Under the pieces are notes generated by a model. That model searched no databases, was not told the origin of the DNA, and worked only from the letters and a program-made list of their open reading frames with translations. 64,000 nt of DNA. Origin: Oscillospiraceae bacterium. Its GTDB lineage: Bacteria > Bacillota > Clostridia > Oscillospirales > Oscillospiraceae. The first letter of the stretch is position 1, and the number at the start of each line of letters is the position of its first letter. Shown piece after piece: positions 26,996 to 35,184 of this stretch. Where the stretch lies: NCBI GenBank assembly GCA_021202845.1, contig JAJQCF010000013.1:43648-107647 (forward strand), read 5' to 3'. The position numbers and the translations under genes are program-made.

Positions 26996-27296
26996 ACGGC
27001 AGGGGAGAGGCGGGGCGAAGTTTTTAGAAAATATTATAAAAAAATTGTTGCTTTTGCACAAAAGCAGCCGCGAAAGAGAATAAAAAAGGGGCGGAACAAA
27101 ACTTCCTCCCCATTATGAATAAACACATTATAAAGGAGATTTTACAAAAAATCAAGGGGTTTGACGGAAAAATTATGTTTGCATTTCGTCATTTTATACG
27201 GTATTATGTACAAAGGCATCAGGCTGTTTTTGCGCAACATGTATCAAACAACTGGTATGTCAGGTAACTAAACATTAGTTAAGGAGTGTAAACGAA
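26996..27296 (+). other. Intergenic region upstream of hppA
   Basis: Holds a perfect hairpin (TGCTTTTG/CAAAAGCA, 27049-27066), an AT-rich stretch and the hppA promoter described separately. No coding sequence is seen. Confidence 0.5.
27179..27207 (+). promoter_or_regulatory. Putative promoter of hppA
   Basis: TTGCAT (27179-27184), 17-nt spacer, TATTAT (27202-27207), about 85 nt before the start codon. Confidence 0.5.
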
Positions 27297-29420
27297 ATGG
27301 AAAACCTTTTCTGGATCGGATTCGTCGGCGCTGCCATAGCCCTCGTGTTCGCTCTCCTGCAGGCGCGCAAAGTTCTCGGCGCCTCCGAGGGTGACGCGAA
27401 AATGGTAAAGATTGCCGCCGCAATCCGTCAGGGCGCTAACGCCTACCTCAAACGCCAGTACACGTCAGTGGCCAAGGTGTTTGTTGTGGTGTTTGTCATT
27501 CTGCTGATTATCGCGTTCGCCTCCGGCGGAGAAATGCTCTCCCGCGTGACGCCGTTCGCCTTCCTCACCGGCGGAATCTGGTCTATGCTGGCCGGCTTCA
27601 TCGGCATGAAGATTGCCACCAGCGCCAACGCCCGCACCGCCAACGCCGCGCACGAGAGCCTCAACAAGGGACTTAAAGTCGCCTTCTCCTCCGGCTCGGT
27701 CATGGGCTTCACGGTTGTTGGCCTCGGTATGCTGGACATCACGCTGTGGTTCTTCGGCCTGAAGTACATCGGCGGCATGGACGCCGTTCCCCTTGCCAAC
27801 GTAATGGTTATGAACGGCATGGGCGCTTCCTTCATGGCGCTGTTCGCCCGCGTGGGCGGCGGTATTTACACCAAGGCTGCCGACGTCGGCGCTGACCTTG
27901 TGGGCAAGGTCGAGGCCGGCATCCCCGAGGACGACCCCCGCAACCCCGCTACCATAGCCGATAACGTTGGCGACAACGTGGGCGACGTGGCCGGTATGGG
28001 CGCGGACCTCTACGAGTCCTATGTCGGCTCTGTTCTCGCAACCTTTGCTCTGGCCGCTGCCGCCGGTTACGGCTGGCAGGGTATGCTGCTGCCTATGGCT
28101 CTCGCCGTCTGCGGCATCATCTGCTCGCTCATCGGCACCTTCCTCGTCAAGACCAAGGAGGACGCCACCCAGCTGAGCCTGCTCAAGAGCCTGCGCACCG
28201 GCACCTACTCCGCGGCCATTCTCTCCGCGATAGTAGCCATTCCTCTCACCTATGCCATACTGGGCAATGTAGTCAGCAACTGGCTCGGCGTTTACGTCGC
28301 CATTCTCTGCGGACTTGTCGGCGGCTGCCTCATCGGCTACTTCACCGAGTACTACACCTCCGATAACTACAAGCCCACCCAGAAGCTGGCCGACGCCAGC
28401 GAGACGGGCGCCGCCACTATCATCATCGGCGGTATCTCCCTCGGCATGAAGTCCACCATGACTTCCATTCTCATAGTCGCGGTTGCTATCCTGCTCAGCT
28501 ACTTCTGCGCGGGCGGCACCACCGCCATTCTGGACGCTGACGGCGCGTTCTCCGCCGCGTTCAATCAGGGACTTTACGGCATCGGCATTGCCGCTGTCGG
28601 TATGCTCTCCACCCTCGGCATCACCCTTGCGACCGACGCTTACGGCCCCGTGGCCGACAACGCCGGCGGCATCGCCGAGATGAGCGGTCTGCCCGAAGAA
28701 GTGCGCGACCGCACCGACGCTCTGGACTCCCTCGGCAACACCACCGCCGCCACCGGCAAGGGCTTTGCTATCGGCTCCGCATCTCTGACCTCTCTGGCTC
28801 TGCTTGTCAGCTACGTCAACATTGTGCAGAACAAGACCGACGAGACGCTGAACTTCACCCTCACCAGCCCGACCGTCCTTGTGGGACTGTTCATCGGCGC
28901 AATGCTCACGTTTGTGTTCTCCGCGCTCACCATGAGCGCCGTGCAGACCGCCGCGCAGTCCATAGTGCAGGAGGTTCGCCGCCAGTTCCGCGAGATTGCC
29001 GGCATCATGGAGTACAAGGCTGACCCCGAATACTCCAAGTGCGTTGACCTCTGCACCAAGGGCGCTCTGCACGAAATGGTAGCTCCCGCGCTGATAGCGA
29101 TTATCGTCCCCATCGTCACAGGCCTTATCCTCGGACCCACCGGCGTTGTCGGACTTCTGGGCGGCGTTTCCGTCACCGGCTTTGCAATGGCAGTGTTCAT
29201 GTCCAACGCCGGCGGCGCTTGGGATAACGCCAAGAAGTACATCGAGCGCGGCAACCACGGCGGCAAGGGCAGCGAGCAGCACAAGGCCGCAGTTGTCGGC
29301 GACACCGTAGGCGACCCGTTCAAGGACACCTCCGGCCCCAGCCTGAACATACTCATCAAGCTCTGCTCCACCGTTTCCATAGTGTTCTCCGGCCTGATTC
29401 TCGCCTTCCACCTCCTGTGA
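27297..29420 (+). CDS. hppA: Membrane-bound ion-translocating pyrophosphatase
   Basis: Hydrolyses pyrophosphate to pump H+ or Na+ across the membrane; 707 aa with about 16 hydrophobic helices. The catalytic, Mg-PPi-binding loop contains [11 protein letters not shown], then [20 protein letters not shown], both nearly invariant. The segment [10 protein letters not shown] has Ala rather than Lys at the position that marks the potassium-dependent class, so this should be a K+-stimulated enzyme; K+-dependent members include Na+ pumps as well as H+ pumps, and I cannot decide between them. Codon use is highly biased, suggesting abundant protein. A terminator follows at 29470. Single-gene unit. Confidence 0.96.
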   Translation: MENLFWIGFVGAAIALVFALLQARKVLGASEGDAKMVKIAAAIRQGANAYLKRQYTSVAKVFVVVFVILLIIAFASGGEMLSRVTPFAFLTGGIWSMLAGFIGMKIATSANARTANAAHESLNKGLKVAFSSGSVMGFTVVGLGMLDITLWFFGLKYIGGMDAVPLANVMVMNGMGASFMALFARVGGGIYTKAADVGADLVGKVEAGIPEDDPRNPATIADNVGDNVGDVAGMGADLYESYVGSVLATFALAAAAGYGWQGMLLPMALAVCGIICSLIGTFLVKTKEDATQLSLLKSLRTGTYSAAILSAIVAIPLTYAILGNVVSNWLGVYVAILCGLVGGCLIGYFTEYYTSDNYKPTQKLADASETGAATIIIGGISLGMKSTMTSILIVAVAILLSYFCAGGTTAILDADGAFSAAFNQGLYGIGIAAVGMLSTLGITLATDAYGPVADNAGGIAEMSGLPEEVRDRTDALDSLGNTTAATGKGFAIGSASLTSLALLVSYVNIVQNKTDETLNFTLTSPTVLVGLFIGAMLTFVFSALTMSAVQTAAQSIVQEVRRQFREIAGIMEYKADPEYSKCVDLCTKGALHEMVAPALIAIIVPIVTGLILGPTGVVGLLGGVSVTGFAMAVFMSNAGGAWDNAKKYIERGNHGGKGSEQHKAAVVGDTVGDPFKDTSGPSLNILIKLCSTVSIVFSGLILAFHLL

Positions 29421-29469
29421 GCGCACACTTAGCGGGCTGAAAAAGTTAAAAAAGAGTAAACTAACACTT

Positions 29470-29506
29470 AAAACCGTTTGTTCTGCAACAGGGCAAACGG
29501 TTTTTT
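29470..29506 (+). terminator. Rho-independent terminator of hppA
   Basis: AAAACCGTTTG (29470-29480) pairs with CAAACGGTTTT, with a T6 run at 29501-29506. Confidence 0.88.
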
Positions 29507-29847
29507 ATGGTTCTGTATCAATAGTTGTGTAGTGCAAAATAAAAACAACATCAAGGCAAGTGTAGACGCGCTTGCCTTGATTAATACAAGCGGGTGCAAT
29601 GCAGTATACGGTTACGTAAACGAGAGAAATTTTGCACGCCGCAGCAGCCTCTCACCTATAGCGGAGGGTTAACCCCTCAACAATAGGACCATTATTTTAC
29701 TAACGTCAGGGCGAATTCGGCATGCGCTGAATGCTTCGGCGGTTGCCAATAATAGTGAAGATATTGCTCTCCATGTTTCGCGGGACAGGCCTTTTTTTAT
29801 CTCTCGGCGCATATCATTTAGAGAATAAGCGAACGGAGGTATTTTCA
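29507..29847. other. Intergenic region between hppA and yabP with a strong hairpin
   Basis: Contains a perfect 11-bp inverted repeat, ATCAAGGCAAG (29550-29560) and CTTGCCTTGAT (29571-29581), whose minus-strand transcript would be followed by GTTGTTTTTATTTT: a possible terminator for an unseen minus-strand transcript. A second palindrome, GAGGGTTAACCCCTC, lies near 29662-29676. No convincing protein is encoded; a 61-codon minus frame here has no family resemblance I trust. The yabP promoter should be at its right end (a sporulation sigma factor is expected) but I cannot place it. Confidence 0.5.
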
Positions 29848-30132
29848 ATGGCATATGAATCCGGCGTAAAGCAGGCGCAGCGAGCCAACAACCTGAGCCT
29901 TGAAGGGCGCAGACGCTTGGCAGTGAACGGCGTGGAGGATGTGGAGAGCTTTGACGAAGAACAGGTCGTGCTGCACACCACTGAGGGCGCGCTGGTAGTC
30001 AAGGGCAGCGAGCTGCAAATAGGCCGCCTGAGCCTCGACACGGGCGAGGTGGACATATCGGGACTGGTGAACGAGCTGCGGTACGAGGAGATAGCGTCCG
30101 CGGGCAGCCTCTGGGCGCGGCTGTTCCATTGA
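29848..30132 (+). CDS. yabP: Sporulation protein YabP
   Basis: 94-aa protein of the YabP/YqfC family, mother-cell proteins linked to spore-envelope assembly. Recognisable features are the RRRLAVNGVEDVESFDE segment and the C-terminal VSGLVNELRYEE-like stretch (here ISGLVNELRYEE). ATG 29848 has a good AACGGAGGT ribosome site; an upstream in-frame ATG would add 39 residues unlike the family. yabQ follows after 6 bp. In Bacillus and many Clostridia the order yabP-yabQ-divIC-yabR is conserved, as here. Confidence 0.93.
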   Translation: MAYESGVKQAQRANNLSLEGRRRLAVNGVEDVESFDEEQVVLHTTEGALVVKGSELQIGRLSLDTGEVDISGLVNELRYEEIASAGSLWARLFH

Positions 30133-30138
30133 AAGCTG

Positions 30139-30768
30139 TTGGCAAGTCCGCTTTCACAACAGCTTATAAGCGCGGCGGCAGTGCTGCTCACGGGTCTCGC
30201 ACTGGGCGCGGTTTATGATTTGTTCCGCCAAACGGCAAAGTACACGCTGCGGGCGGTCAGAGTGCTGCTCGACCTCTGCTTTTGCGCCATAGTGCTGCTG
30301 GCGCTTTTCTCGCTCGGCATGGGCGTGGGGCAGGGGCGGCTGCAAATCTGGATGCCCTTTGCGGCGGCGCTGGGCGCGGCGGTCTACTTCGCGCTTTTCG
30401 GCTCAATATTCCGCTCCGCTCTGGACGCCGCGGCCCATTTAATGGCCAAAATTGGCCGCAAGCTGCTCGCTCCGGTGAAAAAACTTCAAAAAACTTTTAA
30501 AAAGCTCTTTTCAACGGCAAAAAAATGGTTTACAATAATACAAACAAGGTTTACAATAATCCTATCAAGCAGCAAATTTTGCGCGGCGGAGGAAAACCAT
30601 GAAGCTGAAAAAGGCAAGTTTTATTATGAAAATAGTCATTCTGGCCGTGATAGTCTACGCGGGCATCAGCATAGCCACGGTACAGGCGCAGATAGACGAG
30701 GCAAAGGACAACAACGCCGCGCTGCAGTCGGAGGTGGACGCCGCCCTGCAAAAAAACGCCGAGCTTGA
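30139..30768 (+). CDS. yabQ: Spore cortex protein YabQ, with a long overlap into divIC
   Basis: YabQ is a membrane protein needed for spore cortex formation. The hydrophobic N-terminal ~100 residues (helices near 5-25, 35-60 and 70-95) include the family-typical GLALGAVYDLFRQTAKY. The rest is Lys-rich. The likely start is TTG 30139, 6 bp after yabP; no better codon exists. The frame continues 170 nt into divIC in another phase, giving a His/Arg-rich tail (from about residue 155) that looks non-native. YabQ homologues usually stop before divIC, so a small indel in the A-rich tracts near 30478-30526 or a lost stop codon is possible. Confidence 0.8.
   Translation: MASPLSQQLISAAAVLLTGLALGAVYDLFRQTAKYTLRAVRVLLDLCFCAIVLLALFSLGMGVGQGRLQIWMPFAAALGAAVYFALFGSIFRSALDAAAHLMAKIGRKLLAPVKKLQKTFKKLFSTAKKWFTIIQTRFTIILSSSKFCAAEENHEAEKGKFYYENSHSGRDSLRGHQHSHGTGADRRGKGQQRRAAVGGGRRPAKKRRA
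30529..30557 (+). promoter_or_regulatory. Putative vegetative promoter for divIC inside yabQ
   Basis: TTTACA (30529-30534), 17-nt spacer, TACAAT (30552-30557). It lies within a duplicated 13-mer, GGTTTACAATAAT, at 30527-30539 and 30548-30560. It would let the cell-division gene be expressed independently of the sporulation genes upstream. Confidence 0.5.
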
Positions 30769-30874
30769 ATACGACTTGGCGCACGTAGGCGACGACGAGA
30801 CCATTGAGGAAATAGCCCGCGAGAACGGATTTGTGCAGCCGGGCGAAAAAATCTTTTACGATGTGAGCAACTGA
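30599..30874 (+). CDS. divIC: Septum formation initiator DivIC/FtsB-like
   Basis: 91-aa bitopic membrane protein of the divisome. One transmembrane helix (about 10-28, IVILAVIVYAGISIATV) is followed by a coiled coil (about 30-60) and the short C-terminal segment ending GEKIFYDVSN, as in DivIC/FtsB proteins (EIARENGFVQPGE matches the family ARE-L/G-x-V-x-P-GE pattern). The ATG has GGAGGAAAACC upstream. It overlaps the yabQ frame by 170 nt and is followed by yabR after 63 bp. Confidence 0.9.
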   Translation: MKLKKASFIMKIVILAVIVYAGISIATVQAQIDEAKDNNAALQSEVDAALQKNAELEYDLAHVGDDETIEEIARENGFVQPGEKIFYDVSN

Positions 30875-30937
30875 GCGGCAGACGCAAACGCGCGCCGTTC
30901 GGACTCAAATATATTGACCAAAACCAGAGAGGAAATC

Positions 30938-31381
30938 ATGCAGTTGGAAGTGGGAACGGTACTCGAGGGGAGAGTTACCGGCATAACAAAGTTTGGAGCG
31001 TTCGTGTCCCTGCCGGGCGGCAAGAGCGGCCTTGTACACATCTCGGAGGTCGCAAACTCCTATGTCAGCGACGTACACGAATATCTGAGCGAAGGACAAA
31101 ATGTGAAAGTAAAGGTCATTGCCTTTACGCCCGAGGGGAAGATAAATCTTTCCATCAAAAAAGCGGTAGAGCCTCCGCCCGCTCCGCCGCGCCGTGAGAG
31201 CCGTCCCGCTCCGCGCAGGGACAGCGCGCCGCGCTCACCGCTCAGCGGCGAGGTCTACGAGACTACCGGCAACGTCAGCTTTGAAAACAAGCTGAAGCAG
31301 TTTATGCAGGAGTCCGACAGCAAGATGTCCGGCAGCCGTATGTATGACCAGCAGCGCCGCGGCACCAGAAGACGAAAATAA
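30938..31381 (+). CDS. yabR: S1-domain RNA-binding protein (YabR-like)
   Basis: 147 aa. An N-terminal S1 domain (about 3-75) shows GTVLEGRVTGITKFGAFVSL and GLVHISEVA. It is followed by a Pro/Arg-rich disordered linker and a short C-terminal block, FENKLKQFMQESDSKMSGS, which recurs in YabR-type proteins. Probably binds RNA or ribosomes; its exact role is not established. I use ATG 30938 behind AGAGAGGA rather than the TTG at 30914. Position after divIC matches the Firmicutes order. Confidence 0.88.
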   Translation: MQLEVGTVLEGRVTGITKFGAFVSLPGGKSGLVHISEVANSYVSDVHEYLSEGQNVKVKVIAFTPEGKINLSIKKAVEPPPAPPRRESRPAPRRDSAPRSPLSGEVYETTGNVSFENKLKQFMQESDSKMSGSRMYDQQRRGTRRRK

Positions 31382-31395
31382 TAAGCAGCCAAATT

Positions 31396-31429
31396 CCAAG
31401 CCGTTCGGCCATGCCGCCGCACGGCTTGG
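31396..31429 (+). terminator. Hairpin after yabR
   Basis: CCAAGCCGT (31396-31404) pairs with ACGGCTTGG (31421-31429). A perfect stem but no T-run, so a weak terminator or an RNA 3'-end stabiliser. Confidence 0.45.
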
Positions 31430-31492
31430 AGCTTACGGAAAGCCTCCCGGCGCGGAGGCACCGTCGGCGTGCAGACGCACAGGGAGACAGAC

Positions 31493-32077
31493 ATGAAACT
31501 GATTGACATCACAAGGCCGTTTCAGGCAGCGCCGCTTTACCCCAACACCGAGCCGCCCGTAATTGAGCAGATAAGCTCGATAGCGGAGAGCGGCTGGAAC
31601 GTCAGCCGCGTCACGGCGGACAGCCACACCGGCACACACGCCGACGCGCCGTCGCACTGCCTGACTGACGGTTGCGCCATAGACGAGACGGATTTGCGCC
31701 TCTACTGCGGCAGGTGCCGTGTGCTGACGTTTCCCGAAAACTCACGCATTGGCGCCGACGAGCTGCGCGGGCGTATTCAGGGCGCGCACCGTCTGGCCAT
31801 ACACGGCGGCGGCAGCGCTTTCCTGCTCGGCTCGGGCGCGGAATACCTCGCCGCCTGCGGAGTGAAGGCCGTTGTCACCGACGCTGTAAGCGTAGCCCCG
31901 CCGGACAACGAGGCGGAAATTCACGCCGCGCTGCTCGCCGCCGGCATTGCCATAGTGGAAAACGCCGACCTCAGCGCCGCGCCGGACGGAGAATATCTGC
32001 TCTTTGCCTTCCCCGTCAAGTACACCGGCTGCGACGCCGCCCCCGTGCGCGCCGTGCTGTTAGCGGAGGAGCAATAA
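31493..32077 (+). CDS. Cyclase-family (kynurenine-formamidase-like) metal hydrolase
   Basis: 194 aa, shorter than most of the PF04199 family (about 205-260). The signature HxGTHxDxPxH is visible as HTGTHADAPSH near residues 45-55, supplying metal ligands. Family members hydrolyse N-formylkynurenine, isatin or cyclic diketones. The genuine substrate is unknown here; ring opening of an aromatic breakdown product is one possibility given other genes in the window. ATG 31493 follows AGGGAGACAG. Its TAA stop overlaps the next ATG (TAATG), so the two are translationally coupled. Confidence 0.83.
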   Translation: MKLIDITRPFQAAPLYPNTEPPVIEQISSIAESGWNVSRVTADSHTGTHADAPSHCLTDGCAIDETDLRLYCGRCRVLTFPENSRIGADELRGRIQGAHRLAIHGGGSAFLLGSGAEYLAACGVKAVVTDAVSVAPPDNEAEIHAALLAAGIAIVENADLSAAPDGEYLLFAFPVKYTGCDAAPVRAVLLAEEQ

Positions 32078-33747
32078 TGCGCAAACAAAGACTGCCTATC
32101 GGCGTGGACAACTTTGAAAAGCTGCGGGACGAGAACCTTTATTACGTGGACAAGACGCTGCTGATAAAGGAGCTCCTTGACAGCTGGAGCGAAGTCACGC
32201 TCTTCACCCGCCCTCGCAGGTTTGGCAAAAGCCTGAACATGAGTATGCTCAAGTCGTTCTTCGAGGTCGGCACGAATAAGAGCTTATTTGACGGCCTTGC
32301 TATAAGCAAGGAGACAGGGCTTTGCGCGGAGCATATGGGGAAGTATCCCGTCATCTCTATCAGTCTGAAAGGCGTAGAGGGGCGGAGCTTTGCGGAAGCG
32401 AAAGAGCGCTTTTGGAATGAAATCAGCAACGAGGCCGACAGAATATATTTTTTGCTGGACAAGGATAAGATTGACCCCTCTGACAGACAAATATTGTTGG
32501 AGCTAAAGCATGGCAGGGGCGATTTGGAGAGCAGCCTTAAGTTTCTCTCGCGCCTTTTCTACCGCTACTATGGCCAAAAGGTCATCATCCTCATCGACGA
32601 GTACGATGTGCCGCTTGACAAGGCATACCACTATGGCTACTACAACGAAATGGTGCAGTTAATCCGCGTCATGTTCGGCTCGGCGTTAAAGACGAACGAG
32701 TTCTTGCAGCGCGCGGTGCTGACGGGATGTCTCCGCGTGTCCAAGGAGAGCATATTTACGGGGCTGAACAACCTCGATGTTTACACCATACTTGAACAGA
32801 GCTACGATGAGTGGTTCGGCTTTACGGACGGTGAAGTGCGTCAAATGCTGGCGTACTACGGTCTGGAAGAACACTATGACATTACCAAGGAATGGTACGA
32901 CGGCTATCTGTTCGGCAAGACGAATGTCTATTGTCCGTGGGACGTGATAAAGTGGTGCAAGCAGCTGGCGAACACCACCGACCGCACACCGCAGAACTTC
33001 TGGGCGAACACCAGCGGCAACGATATGGTGCGGAGATTTGTGGCAAAAGCTAACAAACCCACACAGCGTGAAATTGAGGAACTGATTGCCGGAGAGAGCA
33101 TCAGGAAAAGGCTGCGTCTTGACTTGACGTATAATGAGATTGATAAGAACATCGACAACCTCTGGAGCGTGCTTTTCACGACCGGCTACCTGACAACGCG
33201 AGGCTCCGACGGGAGGGGCAATTACGACTTGGTTATCCCCAACCGCGAGGTGAACGAGATTTTTGTCAACGAGATACAGGAGTGGTTTTCGGACAAAATC
33301 CACGAGGACACGGCGGGTTCAAACCAGCTGTGCGACGCTTTCGCTTCGGGCGACACAGAGGCAATCGAGGGCTATTTGAACAAGTGGCTGAACGCCTCTA
33401 TCAGCATACGCGACAAGCAGAGCAAGAGCCCTGTGGAGAACTTTTACCATGGCGTTTTGCTGGGAATGCTGGGAACCCGCGGAGACGATTGGGACGTGCG
33501 CTCAAACATCGAAAGCGGCGACGGCTACCCTGACATCACCGTTACCCGCAACGAGGACAGCTATGGTTTCATAATCGAGCTGAAATACGCCGCCAATGTC
33601 AACGCCCTTACCGAGAGCGCGGAAAGAGCGCTTGCGCAGATTGACGAAAAAAACTACGAGCAGCGGCTGCTGGACGAGGGTATAACGGATATAAAAAAGT
33701 ACGGCATCGCGTTTTTTAATAAAAAGTGCAGAGTGCTGCTCAAATGA
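32077..33747 (+). CDS. AAA-ATPase-like / PD-(D/E)XK nuclease-domain protein
   Basis: 556 aa, typical of the PF09820-PF08011 family that is abundant in gut anaerobes. The N-terminal AAA-like domain starts LPIGVDNFEKLRDENLYYVD with Walker A-like FTRPRRFGKSLNM (about 45-57) and Walker B VIILIDEYDVPLDKA (about 168-182). The C-terminal PD-(D/E)XK nuclease-like domain has the catalytic-core pattern YPDITVTRNEDSYGFIIELK (about 487-506). Cellular role unknown; defence or selfish functions have been suggested for this kind of protein. It overlaps the cyclase gene by one base and has lower GC than its neighbours, suggesting acquisition. Confidence 0.88.
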   Translation: MRKQRLPIGVDNFEKLRDENLYYVDKTLLIKELLDSWSEVTLFTRPRRFGKSLNMSMLKSFFEVGTNKSLFDGLAISKETGLCAEHMGKYPVISISLKGVEGRSFAEAKERFWNEISNEADRIYFLLDKDKIDPSDRQILLELKHGRGDLESSLKFLSRLFYRYYGQKVIILIDEYDVPLDKAYHYGYYNEMVQLIRVMFGSALKTNEFLQRAVLTGCLRVSKESIFTGLNNLDVYTILEQSYDEWFGFTDGEVRQMLAYYGLEEHYDITKEWYDGYLFGKTNVYCPWDVIKWCKQLANTTDRTPQNFWANTSGNDMVRRFVAKANKPTQREIEELIAGESIRKRLRLDLTYNEIDKNIDNLWSVLFTTGYLTTRGSDGRGNYDLVIPNREVNEIFVNEIQEWFSDKIHEDTAGSNQLCDAFASGDTEAIEGYLNKWLNASISIRDKQSKSPVENFYHGVLLGMLGTRGDDWDVRSNIESGDGYPDITVTRNEDSYGFIIELKYAANVNALTESAERALAQIDEKNYEQRLLDEGITDIKKYGIAFFNKKCRVLLK

Positions 33748-33778
33748 GAATTTTTTATAACTTTATTACGCAAGGCTC

Positions 33779-33807
33779 TTTACAATCGGCGGGAGAGCGT
33801 ATATAAT
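33779..33807 (+). promoter_or_regulatory. Promoter of the riboflavin operon
   Basis: TTTACA (33779-33784), 17-nt spacer, TATAAT (33802-33807), just upstream of the FMN riboswitch. Confidence 0.75.
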
Positions 33808-33825
33808 ATAGAAAAATAAAAAGCA

Positions 33826-33945
33826 GTTCTTCAGGGCGGGGCGAAATTCCCCACCGGCGGTAAAGCCCGCGAGCGGTCACTCGGCCAGCACGATTCGGTG
33901 AAATTCCGAAGCCGACAGTACAGTCTGGATGAAAGAAGACTCGGC
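33826..33945 (+). promoter_or_regulatory. FMN riboswitch (RFN element)
   Basis: The conserved RFN blocks are present in order: GTTCTTCAGGGCGGGGCGAA, CCCCACCGGCGGTAAAGCCC, CGATTCGGTGAAATTCCG and AAGCCGACAGTACAGTCTGG, then ATGAAAGAAGA closing the P1 helix. It senses FMN and stops transcription of the rib operon through the terminator at 33962-33994. Confidence 0.97.
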
Positions 33946-33961
33946 TAAAATCCGGTCACGC

Positions 33962-33994
33962 GCTCTGGAATAAGTTTTATTCCGGAGCTTTTTT
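33962..33994 (+). terminator. Riboswitch-controlled terminator of the rib operon
   Basis: GCTCTGGAATAA pairs with TTATTCCGGAGC (one mismatch), followed by a T6 run at 33989-33994, between the FMN aptamer and ribD. Confidence 0.93.
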
Positions 33995-34050
33995 GCTGTT
34001 GCGCCCTGCGGTGTTTTCCACGCGGGGCGCGCGCTTTTCCCCGAAGCGCT

Positions 34051-35184
34051 GTGCGAAAGGAGCGACAGAAGATAGACGAAGAATATATGCGCCGTGCAAT
34101 AGCCTTGGCGCGGCGCGGCATGGGCTGGACAGCGCCCAACCCTATGGTCGGCGCGGTTATTGTCAAGGACGGCAAAATAATCGGCGAGGGCTGGCACCCC
34201 CGCTGCGGCGAGCTCCACGCGGAGCGCCGCGCGCTCTCAAACTGTTCGACCGACCCTGCCGGAGCCACGCTGTATGTGACGCTGGAGCCGTGCTGTCACT
34301 ACGGCCGGACGCCGCCCTGTACGGAAATTATTCTGGAAAAGAAGATAGCCCGCGTTGTCATAGGCTCGCGCGACCCCAACCCCAAGGTTGCCGGAAAGGG
34401 CGCAGCCATACTGCGCGAGCACGGAGTACAGGTGGAGGAGGACTTTTTGCGCCGCGAGTGCGACGAGCTTAACCCTGAGTTTTTCCACTACATCACCACC
34501 GGCAGGCCGTATGTCGTGATGAAGTACGCCATGACGCTGGACGGCAAGATTGCCGCCCGCACCGGCGCGTCAAAGTGGATAACCGGCGAGGCGGCCAGAC
34601 GCCACGTCCACGCGCTGCGCGGGCGCTATGCGGCGATAATGGCGGGCATAGGTACCGTGCTGGCCGATGACCCGCTGCTGAACTGCCGCATAGACGGCGC
34701 GCACCAGCCCGTGCGCATAATCTGCGACAGCGCCCTGCGTCTGCCGGAGAGCAGTCAGCTCTGCCGCACGGCGTCGGAGTACAGAACCGTTGCTGTCTGC
34801 GCCTCCGCTCCCGCCGAGCGCCGCGAAAGGTTAGAGAGCCTCGGCATGGAGGTCTGGCCGCTCGGCGGCAGCGACGGGCGGGTGGACTTGCGCGCGCTTG
34901 TCAGCCGCTTGGGCGAAGAGGGGCTGAGCTCCCTGCTCATCGAGGGCGGCGGCACGCTCCACGAGGCGGCGCTGCGAGCGGGAGTTGTCAACCATGTCTG
35001 CGCTTATATCGCGCCCAAGCTCTTAGGCGGGCGCGAGGCCAAAACGCCGGTTGAGGGCTTGGGCGCGGCCTCCCCCGCCGAGGGCGCACAGCTTGCGGGC
35101 ATGAAAATGACTGCGCTTGGCGAGGATATTCTTTTGGAGTATGACATCGCGGGAGGTATGAACAATGTTTACTGGAATTGTTGA
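34051..35184 (+). CDS. ribD: Bifunctional deaminase/reductase RibD
   Basis: Catalyses the deaminase and reductase steps after GTP ring opening in riboflavin synthesis; about 370 aa. The deaminase domain has the zinc site HAERRAL and LEPCCHYGRTPPC; the reductase domain starts near residue 150 (KYAMTLDGKIA) and ends with LLIEGGGTLHEAAL. The start is unclear: the family N-terminus (DEEYMRRAI) and the AAAGGAG site at 34056-34062 point to position 34072, but that codon is ATA. Alternatives are GTG 34051, used here, and ATG 34087. First gene after the FMN riboswitch; it overlaps ribE by 20 nt. Confidence 0.94.
   Translation: MRKERQKIDEEYMRRAIALARRGMGWTAPNPMVGAVIVKDGKIIGEGWHPRCGELHAERRALSNCSTDPAGATLYVTLEPCCHYGRTPPCTEIILEKKIARVVIGSRDPNPKVAGKGAAILREHGVQVEEDFLRRECDELNPEFFHYITTGRPYVVMKYAMTLDGKIAARTGASKWITGEAARRHVHALRGRYAAIMAGIGTVLADDPLLNCRIDGAHQPVRIICDSALRLPESSQLCRTASEYRTVAVCASAPAERRERLESLGMEVWPLGGSDGRVDLRALVSRLGEEGLSSLLIEGGGTLHEAALRAGVVNHVCAYIAPKLLGGREAKTPVEGLGAASPAEGAQLAGMKMTALGEDILLEYDIAGGMNNVYWNC

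Noticed and set aside
27465..29426. 653-codon frame opposite hppA (and a 537-codon one opposite the SSS symporter, 21419-23032)
   Set aside because: Shadow frames created by strongly biased codons on the other strand; composition is Gly/Asp/His-rich and unlike real proteins.
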